A stretch of 64,000 nt of DNA from Pseudo-nitzschia pungens (lineage: Eukaryota; Bacillariophyta; Bacillariophyceae; Bacillariales; Bacillariaceae): NCBI GenBank assembly GCA_037355855.1, contig CM074762.1, positions 1-64,000 on the forward strand, read 5' to 3'. A program made the translations under genes and the position numbers. Of this stretch, positions 59,726-64,000 are shown in pieces. Every line of letters starts with the position of its first letter. The stretch's first letter is position 1. The notes under the pieces are model-generated. The model was not told the DNA's origin, ran no database searches, and saw only the letters and a list, made by a program, of their open reading frames with translations.

Positions 59726-62380
59726 GGTTTTGGTTTTGGTTGCAACAATTTGGTCGTCCGTCTTGTTGGTGTCGCTTTCCCGTTGTCGTTGTCGTTGTCG
59801 TTGTTTTTCTTGCTGCTGCTGCTGCTGCTGCTGCTGTTGTTGTTGTTGTTGTTGTAGTTTTCTACGTCGACTTCTACGCCGACTCCGATTCCGACGCTTG
59901 CACACAATCGAGTGGGACGACAACCAGGCGATTGCATTGTGCTGGGGGGAACCCTTGATCACGATGCCCTCGTCGTTGAGCCGGCTGGCCACGTAATCCC
60001 CGGGGTGTTGGTGATGATGTTGCTGATGATATTGGTGTTGGTATGGATGTTGGTATTGCTGATGATATTGCTGGTGATGATATTGGTAGTGTTTGTGACC
60101 AGCACCATCTTTTTCGACGATTTCGGTGACAATGGGAGTCAGGATTTCCATAATGAGGAATTGCAGCTGCGCCTCGTTACGCTCGGCGGTATCATTCTCG
60201 CCATCGTCGTGGTTGCGAAGGATGCCGTGCATTGTTGCTGTGTTTGTTGTGGTTGCTGCTGTGTTTGTTGCTGCTGCATCCACTGTAGTACTGCTAATAC
60301 TACCACTACCGGAAAGAGGCCTTCCCGTGAGATTGCCACGAACGTGGGTGAAGGTATTGGGATTGCTGTTGCTGTTGCTGTTGCTGTTGGGATTGGGATT
60401 GACATTGAGATTGGGATTGCTATTGACATTGAGATTGGGATCGGGACTGCCACTGCCACTGCCACTGCCACTGCCACTTGGAATCGGATCACCGTGTCGG
60501 GACGAAGGAAAGGCGTTTGATTGCGCGGTGTCTCCGGGACTGCGAATACCGGTACCGGTACCGGTACTCTTCGCGGACCGACTCGGACCCGCTAGTGCCG
60601 CCGAGATTGCCACTCCTACCGATGCGGATACCGATACCGATACCAGTATTACTACCACGGTTGTTGTTCTTCTTGTTGTTCTTGTTGCCAAAAGGAGTGC
60701 GACGATCCCCGCGCGCAGCAGGGTTGTTTTCCGGCGAAATCGAGAGCGAAAGCACCGAGCGATTTGTATTTGTATTTGTGTCTGCGTTTGTGTCTGCTCT
60801 TGCTGTCGATCGCGGTGGATGGGAACCAAAGCGCGGGCGTCGCAGTAGAAGCAGCAGCAGCAGCAGCAGCCACAATTGGTTTCCGTTTCCGGTTCCACCA
60901 TTGTTGTCGTTGTCGTTGTCGTTGTAGATGTAGTTGTAGTTGTAGATGTCGTTGTCGTCTCGCCATTGCCCCAACCCACCACGATTGAACCGTCCGAAGA
61001 GATGTTGCTGCTGCTGCTGCTGCTGTTGTCGTTGTCGTTGTTGCTGTTGCTGTTGCATTTCGCTGCTTTATGCTCGTCCGCAAAACATGAAGCGCTCATT
61101 GCCGACGCAGACCGAGATGCTTCTGGCTCGTTGGAGGCACTGTTACTGTTACTGTTACTACTACTGTTACTAGCGTTTTTGTTTGTCTTTGTTTTTTCGT
61201 TTCTGTTACACGTAGTGCTTTTGTTTTTGTTTTTGTTTTTGCTTTTGTTTTTGCTTTTGCTTTTGTTTTTGTTTGTATTTGCATTTGCATTTGCATTTGC
61301 GAGGATGACGCACATGTGCAAGGCGAGAAGCGCAAAGGCTCCCTCCGTTGTGCCATTTCCCCCGCTGGCTTGGGTATTTTCGTCTTTTTCCAAGTGTTCA
61401 TCAAAGTGTTCATTAAAGCGTTCATCAAAGCGTTCATCAAAGCGTTCATCAAAGCGTTCATCAAAGTGTTCATTCAAGCAGTCGAAGGAAATGTCCTTTG
61501 CATTTTCAATGTCATTTGCATTCTCAATGTCATTTTCATTTTCATTTTCGTTGTAGTCATAAATGCCATCCGGTGAAGCTTTCATTCTATTTCTATTTCT
61601 CGTTCTCGTTCTATTTCCCGTTATGGTTCCCTCTCCCTCTCCCTCTCCCGTTCGCATTCGCACCGAAACGTTGTCCTCGAAGGCTCTCTCTGTTGCCGAG
61701 ATGATCCGTCCAAACACATCGACCGTTCTTCCGTGGCGCGTTTGCGTTTGCGTTTGGATCTTGGTTTGTTTGTGAGTTTGTTTGTGAGTTTTTTGTTTTT
61801 GCAACTGCGTCTGAGTCTGAGTCTGCGTCTGCGTCTGAGTCTCCTGTTGCTTAAACCTCTTTGCGTGTTCGTGCCTCTCGAACAGGACTCCTCCGAGGAG
61901 TCCATCAAACCACCGAACGGGCATGTACTCATTGTACTTGTCCTTGTTGTCCTTGTTGTCCTTGTTGTAGTTGTCCTCGTTGTCCTTTCCCTTGCACGAG
62001 TAGAATCCTTTTTGGGAAGCGCACGAATCATTGACATGGTTCGGTTTAAGGATTGCTTTTTCGTTGTTGTCTTTGTCTTTGTTGTTGTGGTTGTGGTTGT
62101 GGTTGTTGTTGTCTTTGTTATTGCCTCGTCCTTCGTTCGAAATCATCGGTGTGCGATCCGATGCCCCAACCGGAGCATCAGCATTGATGGTGGGAGTTAG
62201 TACAGTTACCATTAATCTTACCTCTGGAGGATCCATTGCTGCGTGTTCCTCATTGCACACATGGGATTGTTGAGTGTTGAGTGATACTAGTAGTAGTGTA
62301 GTACAAGAAGCAAGATGAACGGAAAGTTGACACTCGGTAAGGTTATTCTGCCGGTGCTTTGCTGTCGAACAATCGAACAA
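58427..62380 (-). CDS. Large diatom-type leucine-rich-repeat membrane protein
   Basis: Up to 1317 residues; the start may be 62380 or, more likely, MDPPEVRLMVTVLT at 62236. The first 560 residues are mostly low-complexity (NHNHNNKDKD, TQTQTQ, DERFDERFDERF, NKSKSKNKSK). One membrane helix lies near 570-590 (VVVILVSVSVSASVGVAISA). The outer part has LQFLIMEILTPIVTEIVE, RYVLATMYFAWNGKSWHD, VCLWKGVTCR, then about four LRRs at roughly 1130-1230 (LTELEVLDLSKNHLGGTIPS, KLRSLRLAGNRLSGALP). The Cys-rich end DFAADCGGMKPRVACPCCTV is the usual C-terminus of diatom LRR receptor-like proteins. Over half the protein is simple repeat, many hexanucleotide-encoded (GTTGTC at 59685-59740). Ligand unknown. A truncated copy lies at 53.5 kb. 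Confidence 0.82.
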
Positions 62381-62960
62381 TCGAACATTATTATTTCATT
62401 CCTTACCGGTAATAACTTGTTGTTTTGTTGATTTTTGATGTTGTTTTGGAGGGAATTTGAAATTCTTCCGGCGTGCTTTTTACGAATTGGAGTAAGGTTA
62501 CGAGTAAGACGAGGAAGTTAACCTTACTTCGTAAGATTACCGGTAACCTTACTTGTACCGTATTACTGACAGAAAGCGGGATTCATATTATCGCACTTGT
62601 ACGTAACTCACTGTAAGATACGAATACCGTTCCGTACCATGTTCAATGTACACCTACCGTACCGGTAATTACACGTTGTAACTTACCCGTCCGTGACACG
62701 AAAGATCATTTCTCACATTCAACATGCCGGTAATCTTACTCAATCAGTAAGATTACTGGTACGATATGAATAATAGAAGTAGTACGGTACGGTAGTAAAT
62801 TGTGAACCTAAAAATACCTTTTACGGGAAACTTTAGAAATTAAATGAGGAAACATATGAAAATTTTGATTCGTGGAGCTTGTCAGGCATCAATGTTGAAG
62901 CTTACACAAATAATATTCGATTCCCTTACGAATACGAAGTATTTTTTGATTAGGCACATA
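62381..62960. other. Intergenic, dense in TTACCGGTAA motif
   Basis: Holds CTTACCGGTAATAAC (about 62401), TAACCTTACTTCG, AAGATTACCGGTAACCTTAC (about 62536), and CCGTACCGGTAATTAC. No gene. Confidence 0.7.
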
Positions 62961-64000
62961 TCAATGATAGTCCGCTGCATTGAACGACTTTGTTCCCGTT
63001 GTCACCCAGTCAAAGGCCTTACTCCATCTGTTGTATTGTTGATCATTTATCTTGAAGGGATGGATTGCTGCGTGATGAGTGTTTGGTAGAAGGGCCTCCT
63101 CGCATTTGGAAACCATCTCCGGCGTCCCACGAACATGCTGATAATCCCAATTTGTACACAAATTGAGACTTTGAAAGTCCAGATCCGGAGAAGCCTCGAG
63201 CATTAGTTCAATAATCTTGGGAAACGCACATTCTAAAAATACATCGTTGGAAGCAAACACAGCGGCAAAGCTCTCATACAACTCTGCAGCAGAAGTTGGT
63301 ACGTATAACATATCGGCTTGCATAGAACTCGGCATAGTCAAAAATGGATCTCCGCCTTCCATGCTTTCGTCTCGTTCCACAAAAAAATCAGATCTCGAAT
63401 CCTTTACCACATTAGAAAATCCAGTCTCGCACATGGGTGTCCAATACCACAAACCGACATCATTTTTTAGATGTTTGATTACGCCGTTGCGGTGGACTCG
63501 AATAAACGGCGTATGTAATTTGCTGGGGACTTCGGGTGTCGTTCCCAACATAGTTGTTTTTCGGTTTACGCCATCAAAAATGTTCGTGACGTTCAACAGC
63601 ATATCGTCGTGAGTGTACAACACCCCATTAATCTTTGGATTTCCTTTGTACTTTGTGACTACGGAGAGGAGGTTGGACACGGGGGAATACAAGCCCTTAT
63701 CACCCTTATGGCGGACGTCATTGGCCTGGACATCGATTTCGTGTTTTCCGGTCAACTCCTCAACCAGACTGTCTGAGAAGTCACCACGAATGACAACCTT
63801 GTGGAAGCGCTGCCTCCATTTTTGGTACCAAACCAACACATCCTTCATGACATGTTCCATTCCAGCGTATTTTCCATAATTAAATTGACCCATTACAACC
63901 ACATCTCGGATGTAGCGCTCCTTTTTGCGAGTGACCTTTGGGAACTCGTACCCAATTTCAGCTAAAGCAGAGAGCCACAGCTGCAATGCTTGGACGTCTT
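62961..64000 (-). CDS. Uncharacterised protein, 5' end beyond the window
   Basis: At least 345 residues, open past the right edge, so the start is not visible. No family is recognised with confidence. Visible blocks: RYIRDVVVMGQFNYGKYAGM, EHVMKDVLVWYQKWRQRFHK, VVIRGDFSD, NGVLYTHDDMLLNV, KNDVGLWYWTPMCETGF, HVRGTPEMVSKCEEALLPNT and HHAAIHPFKINDQQYNRW. The 'VLYTHDDML' stretch, with adjacent acidic residues after a beta-strand, resembles the metal/sugar-nucleotide motif of GT-A glycosyltransferases. The closing HHAAIHPFK would suit a late His. That is only a guess. Base use is less GC-rich than in the housekeeping genes. No signal peptide is visible. Confidence 0.6.
   Translation of the reverse strand, partial: DVQALQLWLSALAEIGYEFPKVTRKKERYIRDVVVMGQFNYGKYAGMEHVMKDVLVWYQKWRQRFHKVVIRGDFSDSLVEELTGKHEIDVQANDVRHKGDKGLYSPVSNLLSVVTKYKGNPKINGVLYTHDDMLLNVTNIFDGVNRKTTMLGTTPEVPSKLHTPFIRVHRNGVIKHLKNDVGLWYWTPMCETGFSNVVKDSRSDFFVERDESMEGGDPFLTMPSSMQADMLYVPTSAAELYESFAAVFASNDVFLECAFPKIIELMLEASPDLDFQSLNLCTNWDYQHVRGTPEMVSKCEEALLPNTHHAAIHPFKINDQQYNRWSKAFDWVTTGTKSFNAADYH

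Noticed and set aside
59552..61560. Long hydrophobic plus-strand frames opposite the LRR gene
   Set aside because: They are Leu/Val/Cys mirror readings of the Asn/Gln/Lys repeats of the minus-strand gene.
1..64000. tRNA, rRNA, CRISPR or prokaryotic features
   Set aside because: Apparent T-arm-like GGTTCGA words fall inside protein genes (for example 19461 and 31846) without an acceptor stem; no spaced direct-repeat array. A tRNA scan would be decisive.

Overview
The window is nuclear DNA from a photosynthetic diatom, probably a raphid pennate. The sequence shows spliceosomal GT-AG introns, a nuclear gene for the plastid cytochrome b6f Rieske protein, pre-sequences with an ASAFAP-like phenylalanine after the signal peptide (ADAF/S, AGAF/R, SDAF/T), secreted proteins with S-P-T linkers, BspA-type repeats and a diatom-style leucine-rich-repeat protein. 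The species assignment is inference. Genes are mostly intron-poor, GC-rich and compact. They are separated by 0.5-4 kb of AT-richer DNA full of microsatellites, CTAGTA runs and a recurrent TTACCGGTAA / GTAAGGTTA motif.

Layout. 0-6.5 kb: partial ELP4 (-, runs off the left edge), PRP17/CDC40 (+), two-exon GRIM-19/NDUFA13 (-). 8-16 kb: NAD(P)-binding Rossmann protein (-), two-exon SLATT/DUF4231-like membrane protein (+), an orphan SGNH-like 3' fragment (+), a polytopic membrane protein (-), PetC (-). 17-25 kb: TYW1 (+), a TruA-type pseudouridine synthase with an apparent frameshift (-), two-exon PP6 phosphatase (+). 27-36 kb: a low-complexity protein (+), a secreted M11 metalloprotease (+), cysteinyl-tRNA synthetase (-). 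38-46 kb: SLC10A7/SBF-like transporter (-), an acidic 26-residue-repeat protein (-), a two-exon plastid EXECUTER-like protein (+). 47-52 kb: S-P-T-rich secreted protein (-) and a secreted trypsin-like protease (-). 53-55.4 kb: repeat land with a truncated LRR copy, a dispersed element and a ~347 bp satellite. 55.8-64 kb: three-exon BspA-repeat surface protein (+), a large LRR membrane protein (-), and an uncharacterised protein (-) running off the right edge.

There is no operon-like logic. Themes are tRNA modification and charging (ELP4, TYW1, TruA, CysRS), plastid and mitochondrial function (PetC, EXECUTER-like, GRIM-19), and secreted or cell-surface proteins from 30 kb onward. The most interesting points are: a six-cysteine C-terminal domain shared by two unrelated secreted proteases in this window; a plastid EXECUTER-like protein; the frameshift in the TruA gene; a dispersed repeat family with copies at about 37.2, 37.9 and 53.1-53.5 kb; a perfect 15-nt inverted repeat at 29.37-29.43 kb; and the intergenic TTACCGGTAA motif. 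No tRNA, rRNA, CRISPR or intact transposon was recognised by eye.
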